Assembly: GCA_025449115.1 (NCBI GenBank)
Contig: JAHLKC010000009.1
Location: 372,001-436,000 of the forward strand
Direction: 5' to 3'
DNA from: Chytridium lagenaria
Taxonomy: Eukaryota; Chytridiomycota; Chytridiomycetes; Chytridiales; Chytridiaceae
DNA length: 64,000 nt
The position numbers and the translations under genes were made by a program. The first letter of the stretch is position 1. Each line of letters opens with the position of its first letter. Below, piece by piece: positions 35,698-48,700 of the stretch. Below the pieces are notes generated by a model that was not told the origin of the DNA, did no database searches, and saw only the letters and a program-made list of their open reading frames with translations.

Positions 35698-36617
35698 CGG
35701 TTCGGGTTTGGGGAGTCTGATGTCACACTTGCTTTTTCGGTATTCCCTGTTTCCTTACTCGTCAAGAAACGAGCAATGACAAGCGACAGAGATCGTCGTC
35801 TACCAATTATGGTTGCGTTGAGCGATTCGCTACCAATGTGAAAGGTTGCTCTCGGTCTGAAGCAACAACTGATGCACCTACTTTGCGCAAGGCTTTCAAA
35901 GAGTCCCTTGAAACGCAGTCTGGACGGAACAAGTATCAACTTCAGCATGTATCTATGTAATGGATGGATGCTAAAAGGCTTGATTGGAAGTCAGCGGGCG
36001 GACAAGGAACAGGTATGGCTCCTCGTTTGGATGTCGTCAGATGAGGGAGGATTCGGACTCGTCGTTTCTACAAGAGTTTGACAATTTCTGAGATGAGCGG
36101 CAGGTATCCTTGAGCGTCATTATGAGCGGCATCTAAACATGGAGGCAAATCACTGAGCGGACTCCGCCGGTCTACCGGAAATGATTAAACGTTGCGCGAT
36201 TGGAAGAGTTAAAACTACGTGACGCGAAGGTGACAGCACATTCAGCTTGACTCATTCTTGCGCACACATCAATCACAATTCATAGAAAGTGAACATGGAA
36301 AACGTATAAAGGAAGCTGCGTACTTTCATAACGACACCTTTCCTTGCTGGCTTCCTGATCGGCGGATTTTGCTCATCTTGCGGATTCGACGAGAAGGTTC
36401 CAAAAAACACAGTGCTGACATCGTTTATTCCGTGAGAATCCGGTATCGACATCAGGTCTAATACCTTGGATTGCATTTCAGAATAAAGACGAGGGAAGTC
36501 GACAGAAAAAGAAGACACAATTCAGAAGTTTCAGCGTGGCCACATCGACTACAGGACCACACTTAAATATTCAAGACGCTTAAGAATCAAAGAAGAATCA
36601 TCAATCTTTTATCTACA
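35698..36617. other. Divergent intergenic region
   Basis: About 0.9 kb between the divergent decarboxylase and Ser-rich genes, so it holds both promoters. Short ORFs are not supported. No regulatory motif was recognised. Confidence 0.45.
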
Positions 36618-39187
36618 ATGGTCGATGGCCAAATCTCGTCCCCTACGTCACCCTCGGACGATGTGGACAGGCCTTTTGTCTCACCGCAATCGATGCGGCG
36701 AGCTGCAAGGCTTGTGCAAGGATCGCCTTTCCCTTTTGGACTTCATCAGACAGCATCGCCCTCAGGACTAGTTGACGAGGAAGCAGTTAGTAGCTTGGGA
36801 CGGTCGGCTGGTGCGAGACGATTGATCAGACCATTTCCCACCGGTCCCATAGAGATAGATACCAGGAGGCAACCGTCACTATCTAAAGTCGGTTCACCGC
36901 CTCTTGATCATGGACTTCAGGTTCGCTTAAAACTTTGTGATGATTACTTATGTAGTTTCTCTCCATTAGACAATCATGTCAGAGGTTCATGATCACGCAG
37001 GGACAACCAACAACGGACTTCTCATGCATTCAAGAGCCAGCTGTCTCAGCAAGTCAGCCGTCTTTTGATCTTCCATCAACAAAATTCGAAGGCGTTTATG
37101 CTTGAGCAATCTGAAATGATGCCTACGAACACCACAACGCGGATTTTTACTGAGGAAAAGATTGCAGCTTCTACTACGAAATCCCATATAGCAAAGCCAC
37201 GACAGCGTGCTCAGAGTAATCCTGTGAGAGCCTCAAGATTCTCCACCAAAGCGAGATCTTTCAGTGTAGCAAAGGAGGGACAGACAGAGGAAATCAATGA
37301 ACTCCCCAAAAGAATGTCGACAGCACTCGAAGAGGAAGGATCTTGCTTTGGACGTGTAAGCAAGCTATTTAATTTTAGAAGGAGAAGTTCGTCTGTGAGC
37401 AAAGCCCAGCAAACACTGCCAGATGAAGTCTTCAGCTTTTCGACGGAGAAGAGTTCCAAGTCTTCAATTAAGGTGTACCAAGGAGAATCCATTGTACCAG
37501 ATGACCGAACCATTCCGTATGTAAGCAGAGTGAATTCCCGTCGACGAAGCAAAACGGAATCATGCATCAGTAATTCATTGACGGCTGCCGGAGGAGTCTC
37601 TAAAAGTTCTTTGCATCTACATCACTGCCCTTCCGTTTTGGAACGCACAGGGTCTACTCATGCATTCTCACATGATCATGAAGCCGGCACACTACGATCG
37701 CTCCCGCACCCCATTCCGGTTCCACTTCATTTCGTGATAGCGATGGTCACGATAACCTGAAAGCATATTTCTCGTCACTTCGCGCATCCAATATCATCCA
37801 CCCAGTAGATCATCCCAACTTTTTAGGGACAGAGTCATCTGATGATACTCCTGAGGTTTGCGCACCCAAAACTGTAGGAAGACCATACAACAAGAAGCAG
37901 TCGGAGGTCATCGTTTAGTGAGGACGCACCCTTTGACCCAAACGACGACCCAATCTTCCCACGCGAATCGCAACGTCGACGACGCAAGTCAAGGCCATTA
38001 ATACCCCCTCACATCATGAAGAATGGTTTCTTGTCTTCCGCACCCACACCATCTAACACATCAACGTCTGGCCAGCTCCCTTCAGAAAATTCCGCCGAGT
38101 CAGTAGTTGGGGAGATGCTTTTCCCTACATGGCCCAGAGCACCAAGGACGCGGTCAACTTCAGGAACCGCCTATTTTTAACGGATGGGAGAGCCGTACAA
38201 GTATGACAGACCATCATGATGACATTGAAGGCGCTCAAATTCAAACTGACGGCATGGAGGCGGAGGAAGCGTGTAAAGAGGGAAACCCACACCGTTAAAT
38301 CCGGAGCGCCAACGTTCTGGGATTGCTTGTGGGTGATTTGGAAGAGTGCAAGGGCGGCAAAGAGCTTGCGGAAAATCAACGTGTGGCAAACGGCAGCTTG
38401 TCAGCCCAACAATGCATCTACGAACGGTGTATCTATTGATACCTTCTCTGCACATGCTTCACATATCCAGCGTACTCGATCATTTCACGCTTCTGTCGTT
38501 TTATGCGACATCCATGGCGCGCATGTCGTTGAAGAGACTTATCAAGTTAAAGATGTTCGGGTCGTTGACCGTCCCTCGCTTCCATCCAACTCCACCTCCT
38601 TTTCTCTTCTCATGAAACTACCTGATCACACAGCAGACACTCAACGGAAGAACGTGTCCTCGCTTGAAGTCTCGCAATCAAAATCCATCCGATTGACATC
38701 AAATATGCCACCATCCCCCGCGTTCATCGAAGACCCAGCGAAACCTATCGCAATGCCTTCTCTTTCACCCCACCTCATCACCCCGATATCGATGGCGGGC
38801 CTTCCATTGCATCCACTCTCGGATCACCTTCATCCTCTCAACTCAACCCTCATAAACCCTTCGCGAAGCAAGCTGCACCTGTATGAAACCAGTGGAAGCA
38901 ACTCGGCGCTCCATCCGCGTACCATGTCTATGCGGGGTTTGCCGGCCTCGTCGCCGAGTCTTGCGAAACTTCCTGTGACGTGTAGTCTTGCGCCGACGGC
39001 TTCTGCGTCGACGGTGCTGGGGTGTCGGTGTAGATGGTGTTTTGGTGGGGTTGGGGTGGAAAAAATCGTGTGGGGGGATAATGATGATGGTCATGATGTT
39101 GATAATGTGATTAGGTTGGGGGGTTGGAGACGTGAGAGTCCCTTTTTTATATCTTTATTGTATACCTTTTTTTTTTATTTTTTTTGA
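36618..39187 (+). CDS. Disordered Ser/Pro/Arg-rich protein of unknown function (model uncertain)
   Basis: Not recognised. It starts MVDGQISSPTSPSDDVDRPF after a leader. An intron probably lies near 36920-36970. The middle has FKSQLSQQVSRLLIFHQQNS, then a basic Ser-rich segment (SKLFNFRRRSSSVSKAQQTL, NSRRRSKTESCISNSL) with RxxS sites suited to AGC kinases. Frames change near 37700, 37910 and 38200. The last open frame (38216-39187) begins with a basic stretch (TAWRRRKRVKRETHTVKSG) and a short hydrophobic piece FWDCLWVIW, and becomes T-rich at the end. It may be one gene with several indels or two genes; the stop at 39187 is provisional. Confidence 0.4.
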
Positions 39188-40563
39188 TGAAGTTAGCAAT
39201 TGCTGAATGTTGGCGAGTTAAATTATTTATCAGCACAATAATAATAGTAATAATCATGTTGTCTTGCAAAAGCAGTTTCGATCGTTTAAGCATGGTTTTT
39301 TTTTTTTTTTTGTTTTTTTTATAATTTTTTATTACGTTCTTCTCATTAATTTGAAGACGTAGTCCGAGATATATTTAGTTTAACTATAGAGGTTCTTGAA
39401 TCATTTCGTTGTAATTCATAGATGAAAATGTCAGGTAAACAAACCATTCACCTTCGCTTGTTATTTTTAACACGTTGACTTTGTTGTTGGCATTACCGAC
39501 CGCTATCTCATTCCTACAGCCTCTCGCATATAAAAGTCTTTTTCGCCAACCTTTCACCGAAATAACCATCATCGTCCCAAAAACCGTTCATTCTAAAAGA
39601 AAAATTACACACACAACACTAAATTGGAAACCAGATATATATAAGATATGTTCCATGCAACCCGACCCAAACATACACAACAAAAACACGGGAAAAAGCA
39701 AAAAAAAAACGGAAAAATAAGCAATCTGGTTTCTCTCTCTCTCGCGAAAAAAAACCAAAAACACAAAATAAAAGAATGAGGGCGAACCGCGACGAGGTGC
39801 TGGGACATATCACATCCCATAAAAAACAAAAGCAGAAAAGCGCACGCAACAAATAACAACAAGAAAACACGAAGATAGCTTAAACCCGTCCCCCGTAGCT
39901 CAAGAAAAAAAACTAACAAAAAAACCAGACTCCAAATCCCTTCACCGATCTACCCAACCATTTCACCATACACCACTAAAACCATCCATCACTAAATTAC
40001 CATCTCCCCTTACCCACTATCATATGACACAGAACTACTCGCCCAACTCAAAAACACTACTCCTCGACGCCAACTTTCTCACCCTCTTCAAGATTAGACA
40101 AAAGCATGAAAATATTGGTTCTTTCCCTTATTTTTTTTCTTTTTCTTTCTTAAATATAGTTTCGAATTTGCTTAGCTTTTATTTTTCAAAAGGATAGGTA
40201 GTGTACAGGGTAGCAAAAAAAAAAAAGATAGAATAGACAAGGTATATATAGATATAACCAAAAAATCAAAAATAGGCGTAAAAAGAAAGGAGAAATGGCT
40301 TAAGATGTACTGAGAACATTAACCTCCCCCCCCCCCCGCCTTCCAAAAAAAAAAGATAATGTAATAACAGAAACCAAGAAATAAGGATACGCATAAAATA
40401 AAAAATATAATGACGTGGGTTGGTCTACGAATAGTGATGTTTAATACCTCACAGACGATGACCTTGAAATATCCAACGTCGACACAACTCCGAATCGAAT
40501 ACGCCACACTATCGTCGTCATCGTCATTATCTCTTCTGTCAAAAAATGTTCCCTCCTCCTCCT
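39188..40563. other. Low-complexity intergenic region
   Basis: About 1.4 kb rich in A and T homopolymers (T12 near 39299, A10 near 40216, C12 near 40326). Convergent 3' ends flank it. No gene was found. Confidence 0.5.
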
Positions 40564-42350
40564 CAATCACCCCATCCCCCCTCCATGATCACCGATCCCG
40601 TCATTACATCAGACGAATGAGGTCGTGACATCACCGACGCGCCATCCATAATCGAACTCCCGTAAAGTGACGACCCATGATCAATAACGTCGACGCCCCA
40701 ATCGACGTGGACCGTTGACTGTCGTGTCGGACGAGCATTGAGAACGCGCAGCTACACAGCGCCGCGTATTTGGAACGACCGGGGTTTAGATTCCTCCTCC
40801 ATCAACACTGTCGGTGCTCGACCGAGGGGTGTAAATGTTTGAGGTTCTTCCTGGTTACTTGTGGGTGCTGGTGGGATGGCGAATGAGAAATGGGGGACGG
40901 GGGGACGGGTTTCAACGGGAGAGGTGACGTTTCTGCGACGGCTTCCATGTAGATGGAGGAAGGGGCGCGACGACGGGGTTTATGATCTTCCTGGGATGTT
41001 GTTGAGTGATACGTGGAGTTTGATAGGGTCTTGGCGTTTGTGGAGGGAGAGGGTGGAGGCTGGGGAGATGATGGAGGGGTTGAAAGGAGGATGTTGTGGC
41101 TGGGAGAGGCATAGAGATGGTTGTCGCAACTGCTGAGAAAATGTTAGAATCATGCTTGGGAATAGGAAAGAACAGGAACAAAAAAAAAAGTGAATAAACG
41201 CTATGGATATGAAAATGGAGGAATAGGAGAAATCGGGAACGAAAGTGGAATGAACGGTATGAATAGGATAAATGACAATGGCGTAATTAAAGAAAAAGCA
41301 TGAACTGATATGCGAAAAGTCTTTTTCTGATGCCTACCATTCTCTTTTGTATAAACGTCTCCCAAACTCTTCTCAGGGGTTGAATCATCAGCATCCTCAG
41401 CTTTGCATTCGCCGACAACTTCCCCAACTCCCCACCCTCCTCCTTCCTCTCCGTCTCCCTCCTCCGATACCTCACAAACAACCCCGTGACCACCGCCACC
41501 ACAATAATCACCGACACAAGGCTAAGCGCTACCGTTCCAGTGTTACTCAGACCGCCTTTCGGGAGGGGTTCCTGTGACGGTGATTCGTTGGAGAAGGGGA
41601 GATGCCGTTTACGGGGCCGGGGGGTTGGGTTGGGATGTCGCGGGGAGGGAGGTGTCACGGGTCATTGTGGCGGCGACGGCTGGGGCACCGGCGTTTGGGA
41701 GGAAGGGACGTGGGGAGAAGGTTGTGGAGGGGGAGGCAGGGGAGGGTTCTATGGGGTTGTCGGAGGGGTTGTCGGAGGGGTTGGATGAGGGGGTGGATTC
41801 GGCTTGTTTTGGTGTGGACGTGTCAGCGGGAGCAAGATTATTGTTGACGGGGTTTTCGGGTTGAGATGGTGGCGATGGTGGTGGTGAGAGTGAATTCACT
41901 GCTGATGGTGAAGGTGGTGGTGGTGGTGATGGAACCGATGGTGTAGCTGCGTCAATGTAGACGGACCAACTCCCCTGTTTCCCCAACAAGGCACCAATCT
42001 GATCATTCGACTTTCCGCATTCCTCGCCATTCCCACACCGCAATGGACAAGATACTCCACTGGTTGATCCAGGGTTTGCTTTTATGTAAGCAATGAGCGA
42101 TGACGTTGTTGCGCAAAAGCATGAGAAATCGTCACCGTTGTAGGCGGCACCTATCAGAGCGTAGGTGTTGCGACCGCATCGGATGTGCAGGCGGCGCTCG
42201 TCATGGAGTTTGTGGAGGTGGAGAAAATGAAACGTTGGTTGATGCGGTCAACGGACCTTCCGGGATGCAGCCATGGTAGGTCTGAGGGGTCACGAGGGGG
42301 AGGAGGAGGAGGACGCTGAGGAGAGTGAGGCATTGTCGTTTTGAGGACAT
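40564..42350 (-). CDS. WSC-domain plasma-membrane stress sensor
   Basis: Cell-wall integrity sensor architecture. The start at 42350 gives a signal peptide (KRQCLTLLSVLLLLPLVTPQ), then a WSC domain: YHGCIPEG, MTSAACT, CGRNTYALIGAAYNGDDFSC, CFCATT, CPLRCGNGEECGK and SWSVYIDA, with the expected cysteines. A long Ser/Pro/Thr-rich stalk (mannosylated in yeast Wsc proteins) follows, then a transmembrane helix (GTVALSLVSVIIVVAVVTGL) with a basic stop-transfer RYRRRETERK and a cytoplasmic tail that continues after an intron (donor near 41339) to a stop near 40564. One-base breaks occur near 42209 and 42180. Wsc sensors signal through Rho1-Pkc1; that role here is inferred. The 3' part of the model is the weakest. 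Confidence 0.75.
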
Positions 42351-43490
42351 TGTGTTGATAATGTTGAATAAATGAATCCAGTAATGTCGTTGGGTTTTCC
42401 TTCTAATGGGGAGGTTTCCTGATTCCAAGCGAGCGTCAATGTTGAAATCGAGATGGGTTGAACGGGTATAAACGCAATCTATCGCTTCGTGCTTGTAGAG
42501 AAAGGGAAATCACACGAAAAACGCAGCTTATCTTTCCCGTTCGTCCCCTTCTTTCAAACACCAAGAAAAAAAAACAACTAAATAAAACGGTCAGATCTCC
42601 TTTCCTCAAACTCTTCCAAACGTGAATAAAATAATACACAACAAGACCCTCAACTCAACCCACTTCCCAACCCCCCTTCTCACCCACCCACCACCCCCGT
42701 CCTATCCATCCATCGCTTCAAGGGGCAAAAACGTCTCAATCTGAAACAACAAAAACTCGTGGCCCTCATTTCTCAATTGGTGCAATGCCCCGTTTAAATT
42801 TGACAGTTTTTGTCTGGATAACCTCTGAAACACATGGCCCCGACTCAACCTCTGGGTCCTTGAGAGCTCCCCCCTCGAGGTTTCGATGCCGGGCGGATAG
42901 AGCGCCGTTTCAAACGTTGGGAATTTTGGGCCCCTCCCCCCTCTCGCGAAGAGGAGTCTAATTGTTTCGGGCTGCCAGACTTCTCGGTCGGGTTTCTTTC
43001 CTTGGGATAAAGGTTTTTGCTTAGCGATCAACTCAACTCAAAAATAATGTCTATATTCACGGGAACAGATTTTTTTTATTATTGCGTTCTACAATATGAA
43101 TGTGTCTAGAAAAGCAGCAAAGAGAGAGAAAGAAACGAGAAAAAATGATACTCTCATAAACCCAAACATGAGGAAATAAAAAAATAATTCCATCGCTCCA
43201 ATTCATAAACATGAAACGAAAAAGAAAAAAAAAAGGTCATCAACCTCATTATAGAACCGTCGCTTGGCACGCGCGAGTTTTGCTCATAAACGAAAAGAAT
43301 ACACAAAAGCCCACAGACATCAATCCACCAAATACCCTTGAAAAAGGTCATCAACAACCAAAGCTCCTCATAAAAGCGTAAACAATCAAAAAAAATAAAA
43401 GAAAAACGACATTAAGCCTTCCCCCAACTCGAAAGTTTCCCCCACAAAGACAGCGTAAGCAATCAAAAAGTTAAGCCAACCCTACAAACA
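42351..43490. other. Intergenic region
   Basis: About 1.1 kb between the WSC sensor start and the BioF stop. A 109-residue minus-strand ORF at 42702-43031 has no domain. The rest is A-rich low-complexity sequence. Confidence 0.45.
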
Positions 43491-45427
43491 TCACACCTTT
43501 GCCCACTCCCTCCAACACCCCTCCACAAGCCCCTCCACAAGCTTCTCCAAATCCTCCACTGAATTATGCACATGCAGACAAACCCTTAACCGTTCCAACC
43601 CCGTCGGCACCGTGGGCGATCGGATTGGACGACAATCAATACCGAGGTGACGGAGGTAGAGCGATACCGCTGTGACGCGGGCGTTGCCTAATGGTGAAAA
43701 GTCGGGATCATGGAGGTTATGATGGAACGACGATTAATAGATGTGAAGAGAATGTGGTGAAATGGAAACAGGGTGAAAACTTCACAAATTAAAGGAAGAG
43801 GAAGCACGGGGCAAGCAAAAAAAAAAAAAGATAGAGATCAAAAACAAAAGACTGCAAAAAACTTGCAAAAAAAAAGAACAGCAATCAAACAAAAAAGCCA
43901 TCAATGAAAAAAGAGGAAAAAACCATAGATCCAAAGTGACAAAAAAAGCAAAAAAAAAAAACGTATAAAACCAATCATTAAATCAAACAACCACATTACC
44001 TGGCACCACCACCCCCTGAATCGGCGTCTCACTCTTCAACACCACAACCCCCTCCGGCAACCTCCTCCCCTCCATCAACTCTCTCCACCTCCCAATCAAC
44101 ATCACAAGTCGTTCCTGCATCTAAACAAAACCCATTCAATACCTTGTACACAACGCACAAAACTCACTTTATCTGCTTCACGTTCCATCACGTCGTATGA
44201 ACATTGAATCGCGATCAGGGAATGGGGGGGGAGAGAGGTGGAGTAGATCAGGGGACGCGCGTAGTTGATGAGGTAGCTGCGGAGATGGGGTGGACCGAGA
44301 ATGACGGCTGTGGGGGAAGGGAAAACGGAAAAGACCATGCGAATAAAAGAGGATATGAGCGATACATAACGACGAAAGAAAAATAAAAGAAAAACCGTCC
44401 AAACAAACAAACAAAGAAGAAACAACAACCACCCTAAATCACTTCTTATCGGTAAAAATAAAATAAAAGCGTAACCGAGATAAAAAAAATAAAAAAGACG
44501 CTCGTAAATTTACCTCCATGCGCTCCAACCCCCTTCCCAAACGTATGCAACCTCGCAAAAACCCTCTCCTCCAACCCCATCTCCCAACAAGTCCCCGTCC
44601 CCCAACCCCTCTCACCCCCGTCGAATGCGCCTCAATCCACAACAACCTTCACCCCTCCAGCCCGTCCCCCAAACCCCTCAGCAATCTCCACCATCTCTCT
44701 CAAAGGCGCCCACATCCCCATCCATACTATACACGCTCTCCACCGCCACAATCACACCCGTCGTATTCCCCTCCCTCTCCATCCGTTCAATCGCGTCTTG
44801 AAGCTTCCACGTGAAATCGGTCAGGTTGTTGTGCTGGAACGAGTGGACGTGGGTTGCCCTTGATGTGCGGAACCCGTCGTGAGCTGAGGCGTGGATGAGG
44901 GCGTCGTGGAGGATGGTGGAGGTTGGAGGGGGGAGGGTGGAGAAGAGGGAGATGTTGGCGTCGTAACCAGAGTTGAAGAGGAGAGCGGATGGGGAGTGAT
45001 GGAATTGAGCGAGGTGGTGTTCGAGGGATATGGCTGTTGTGGTGTTTCCGGTGAGGAGACGGGAACCTGTTGACCCGTGTGTTGGGGGTGGGTGATGGGA
45101 TGTTGGATTTGGTTCTAAAGGGTGTTGGGTTGAGAGGTGCTCTATAAAGCGTTTTTGGACAAGGGGATGTCGGGATAGACTGAGGTAATCGTTTGAGGAA
45201 AAGTCGATGAGATGGGTTGTGGTGATATCGAGGGAGCGGAGGAGACCGAGGGAGGCGCGACGGGAGAGGGATTGGGAAATGTGGAGGTCTATGCCTGTGA
45301 GGGGTGATGATGGAGTGTGGGATGGAGGGGAGGGTATGAGGGATGGTTTTGGCATGATGGGGGAGATGTGTTTTTTGAACGATGGTTTTTCCGTTTTTTG
45401 ATAAGGTTTCGTTTGGAGACTTGTCAT
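43491..45427 (-). CDS. 8-amino-7-oxononanoate synthase (biotin biosynthesis)
   Basis: PLP enzyme of the alpha-oxoamine synthase family; condenses pimeloyl-CoA (or pimeloyl-ACP) with alanine to form KAPA. Exons on the minus strand: 44514-45427, 44168-44306, 44000-44120 and 43491-43687. Motifs: IDFSSNDYLSLSRHPLV, GSTGSRLLTGNTTTAISLEH, ALLFNSGYDANISLFSTL, HDALIHASAHDGFR (substrate pocket), VAVESVYSMDGDVG, VVDEAHSTG (PLP-ring Asp) and YARPLIYSTSLPP. The Schiff-base Lys is HTFGKGVGAHG (frame restored). An extra base near 44634 (TGA where GAT GAG is expected) breaks the frame, and another slip lies near 44700. BioF rather than serine palmitoyltransferase or ALAS is favoured by overall length and GSTGSRLLTG. 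No PTS1-type end is seen. Confidence 0.9.
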
Positions 45428-45738
45428 TGATCATGCATCTGATGATGACAAGTCGTTGTCGTTCCGTCAATGTTCGGATTCAAAATTGTTTTCGCTTACA
45501 TCTCGCTCTCTGGACGCTTCAAAAGATTTTCGTTGATGACGCTTTCAATAGACGGTCTCATTCCATGAACGTGTAGCTTTAAAAAGTTGTTATTCAATGC
45601 ACTCACACGATCCAGTCAACATGCCACAAGTCCCCGTAACCCCCCCGACAAAAACCACTACTTCAAAAAAAAAAAAACAAACCACAAATTGTTTTCCTTC
45701 AACAAATCCATCAAAAATACAACAATCCTCTTCCATCA
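45428..45738. other. Short intergenic spacer
   Basis: 311 bp upstream of BioF and downstream of the DUF4436-like gene. Nothing was recognised. Confidence 0.5.
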
Positions 45739-48700
45739 TCACCGTCCAGCAACCTTAAACTGTCCATTCTCCACCACATTCACAATCGCCGCTCCCTCCA
45801 CATTCGGCGTCCCCTTCACCACCGCCTCCTCATCCTCCTTTTCGGCCGCAGCTTCATCCGACAAAAGTTTGCGCCAACGTCGCTCCTTGTCGCGTTTCTC
45901 CATTTCCTTGTCTTTGGGGTTCTTGGGTTTGTGGCTGTGGGGGAAAACGGGAGAATGGTGAATGAGAAAAATGGTGAATGCAAAAGGAGAGGGAAAGGGG
46001 AAAGAGGGGGGAGGTAGAGTTTAAATGGGGAGAGGGTTGGGGAATGTTTGAGGTAAAGCTCAAATGGGGAAAGGGGTGAGGTAAAGTGCAAATGAAAAAA
46101 AAAGTGAGGTAAAGTTCAAAAACGAGAAACGGGATGAGAAAAAAGTCCAAATGAAAATAGCGGAAACATTGGATATAAGGAAATAAAGGACGTGTCGAAA
46201 CAAAAAAAAGGCAGAACACACAAAAAAAAGCGTCAACTTACTCTCTAAACACGGCACAGAAAATAGCAAACGTTCCAACAGCACCCGCAATAAGGGACCA
46301 AATGTACGTGACAACATCACCCGTGGTCCCAACGGGAGGCGCCTCTGGTTGAAGTTTACGAATGGTTCTAGACAAAAAAAAAGGGAAATAGTTGTGAATA
46401 CGCATGGTCAACATGAAACGACGGCTGATAAAGAGTGAAAAGAGGGGAACGACAAAAAGGTTGTAAACACGCATTGTCTGCACATAAAAACAACGGCTGA
46501 TAAAGAGTAAAAAGAGGGGAACGAGAAAAAGGTTGTATACGCATATTAAACACAAAAAAGACGGCTGATAAAGAGTGAAAAACGGGGGAATGAGGAAAAA
46601 GGTTGTAAACACGCATATTCAACACACTAAAAAGACGGCTGATAAAGAGTTAAAACGCGGGAACGACAAAACGGTCATAATCAAAAGAATAAAAAACGGG
46701 GGAACGCCAAAAAAACTTATAAACCCGCAATACTCAACACAACAAACAACGGGGCTGATCAACAAAAAAAAAAAAGAGAAAAAAACAAACATACCCCGTC
46801 GCAATGATACCACCCGCAATCCAGATCATGATGCTAAAGACTTGACGTTCCCGAAACACGGCTTGAAGGGACATGAACATAAACATGATGGCCCACATGT
46901 GCTGGTGAGAGGGGGGTGAGTGGGAGGTTTGGGAGGGGGGGGGGCTTACGAGAAGAATCCAGGTGATGATGACGATGACTCTGGTGACGATGTTGCGTCT
47001 GTTGAAAGGAATGTCAGGGGAGGAGTTAGGGGAGATTGTGGAAATGAAAAAAGGGATGAAAGAGTGAAAAAGGGGAAACAGAATAGAATAAATGGAAAAT
47101 AAAAGGGGTAAAAGTCAGTGGATATTGTGTAAACGAAAAAAGGGATGAAATAATGAAGACAATAGAATAAAGGGAAAACAAAAGGGGTAAAAGACAGGTC
47201 ATCATCATCAACGAAAAAAAGGAATAAAAAATAAAAATTAAACAAAAACAACGACAAAAACATCATAGAATAAACATAAAAAAAAAAAGCCTCATCCACA
47301 ACGAAACGAAACCCAAGCATTCATGAACTATAACAAACCAAATCATGAACCACCCCAAACCAAAACCCCAAAGAACCTAAAAAAACTACACCAGAAAAAA
47401 ACAAACAACAAAATCCTCAAGAACAAACCACACCAAACCAAAAAAAAAAAAAAAACCAAACAAAAAAAAAAACAAAAACAAACAACATTACCTAAACCCA
47501 ACCACCAACGCCACATAATCAAATCCCTCTGCACCCTCTGGCACAACAGCCTGAATGGCATCAAACTCCAAAGACGGGATACTGACCATCCGATTCTCTG
47601 CCACGATGAACGGGAACGCATTGTCCTCTTCATCGAGAATCAAGAGCTCCAGAGGCGGGGGAGTGAAGGTTTCAAAGGGGTAGTTGGAGTAGTCAACGTC
47701 AATGGGGATGTCAACGTCGAATGGGACGAGTTTTTGGTTCTTGCGGGCTGTGACGGTGGTTGAACTGGGGAGGATGGGTGATGGGTGATCGGTGGTGATG
47801 GGTGGTGATGATGGGGTATGGATTAGTATGGGATGCATGGTTGGTGGTAATATTTGGAAAAGGGAGAACAGTGGTGGTGGCATGTAGTATCGAAATAGTA
47901 GTATGAAAGTAGTAGGATAGTGGTAGTAGTAGTATGAAAGTAGTAGTGGTGGTAGAAGCGGTGGTATAATGAATAGTAGTAGTGATAGTACTAAGTATAG
48001 TAGTATAACCCGCTTCGCGGGAAATGTTCATACAGTTGTTGAATAAATAGGTGCACTAGCGTGCACGATTTGCTGCTGACGCAGCCTTTTGGACCCGCTC
48101 CGCGGGAATGTTCGAAAAAATCCTAATTATATAGGTGCACTGACGTGCACGATGGCGGGAATGTTCATATAAATTCGAATGTGTAGGTGCACTAGCGTGC
48201 ACGATGGCTGCTGACGCAGCCTCTAGACCCGCTCCGCGGGAATGTTCGAAAAATCCTAATTATATAGGTGCACTGACGTGCACGATGGCGGAATGTTCAT
48301 ATAAATTCGAATGTGTAGGTGCACTAGCGTGCACGATGGCTGCTGACGCAGCCTCTAGACCCGCTCCGCGGGAATGTTCGAAAAAATCCTAATTATATAG
48401 GTGCACTGACGTGCACGATGGCTGCTGACGCAGCCTTTCAGACCCGCTCGCGGGAATGTTCACACGATGGCTGCTGACGCAGCCTTTGGGACCCGCTCCG
48501 CGGGAATGTTCGATACTCACGAAAATTCAAACTTGATATTCTCTTGCAAAATGCCCACTTCATTGCAAAACAAGGCGGTCGGCACGGGTTCGACAGTGAG
48601 ACTGAGGACAGAAGTAGAAAAATCAAACTTGTTTGGCCTGACTTTAACGAAAATGCCCTTGTTGGAGACGACGCAGAGTTTTGCTTCATCAATGGTAGTA

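Noticed and set aside
42702..43031. 109-residue minus-strand ORF
   Set aside because: Open but without recognisable family or neighbouring exons; composition does not favour coding.
44178..44645. Alternative ORFs around BioF exons
   Set aside because: They read through introns of BioF; conserved motifs are in the spliced minus-strand frame.
48009..48504. CRISPR-like array
   Set aside because: Repeats are regularly spaced, but the units are hairpins with repeated rather than unique spacers, and the setting is a eukaryotic intron.
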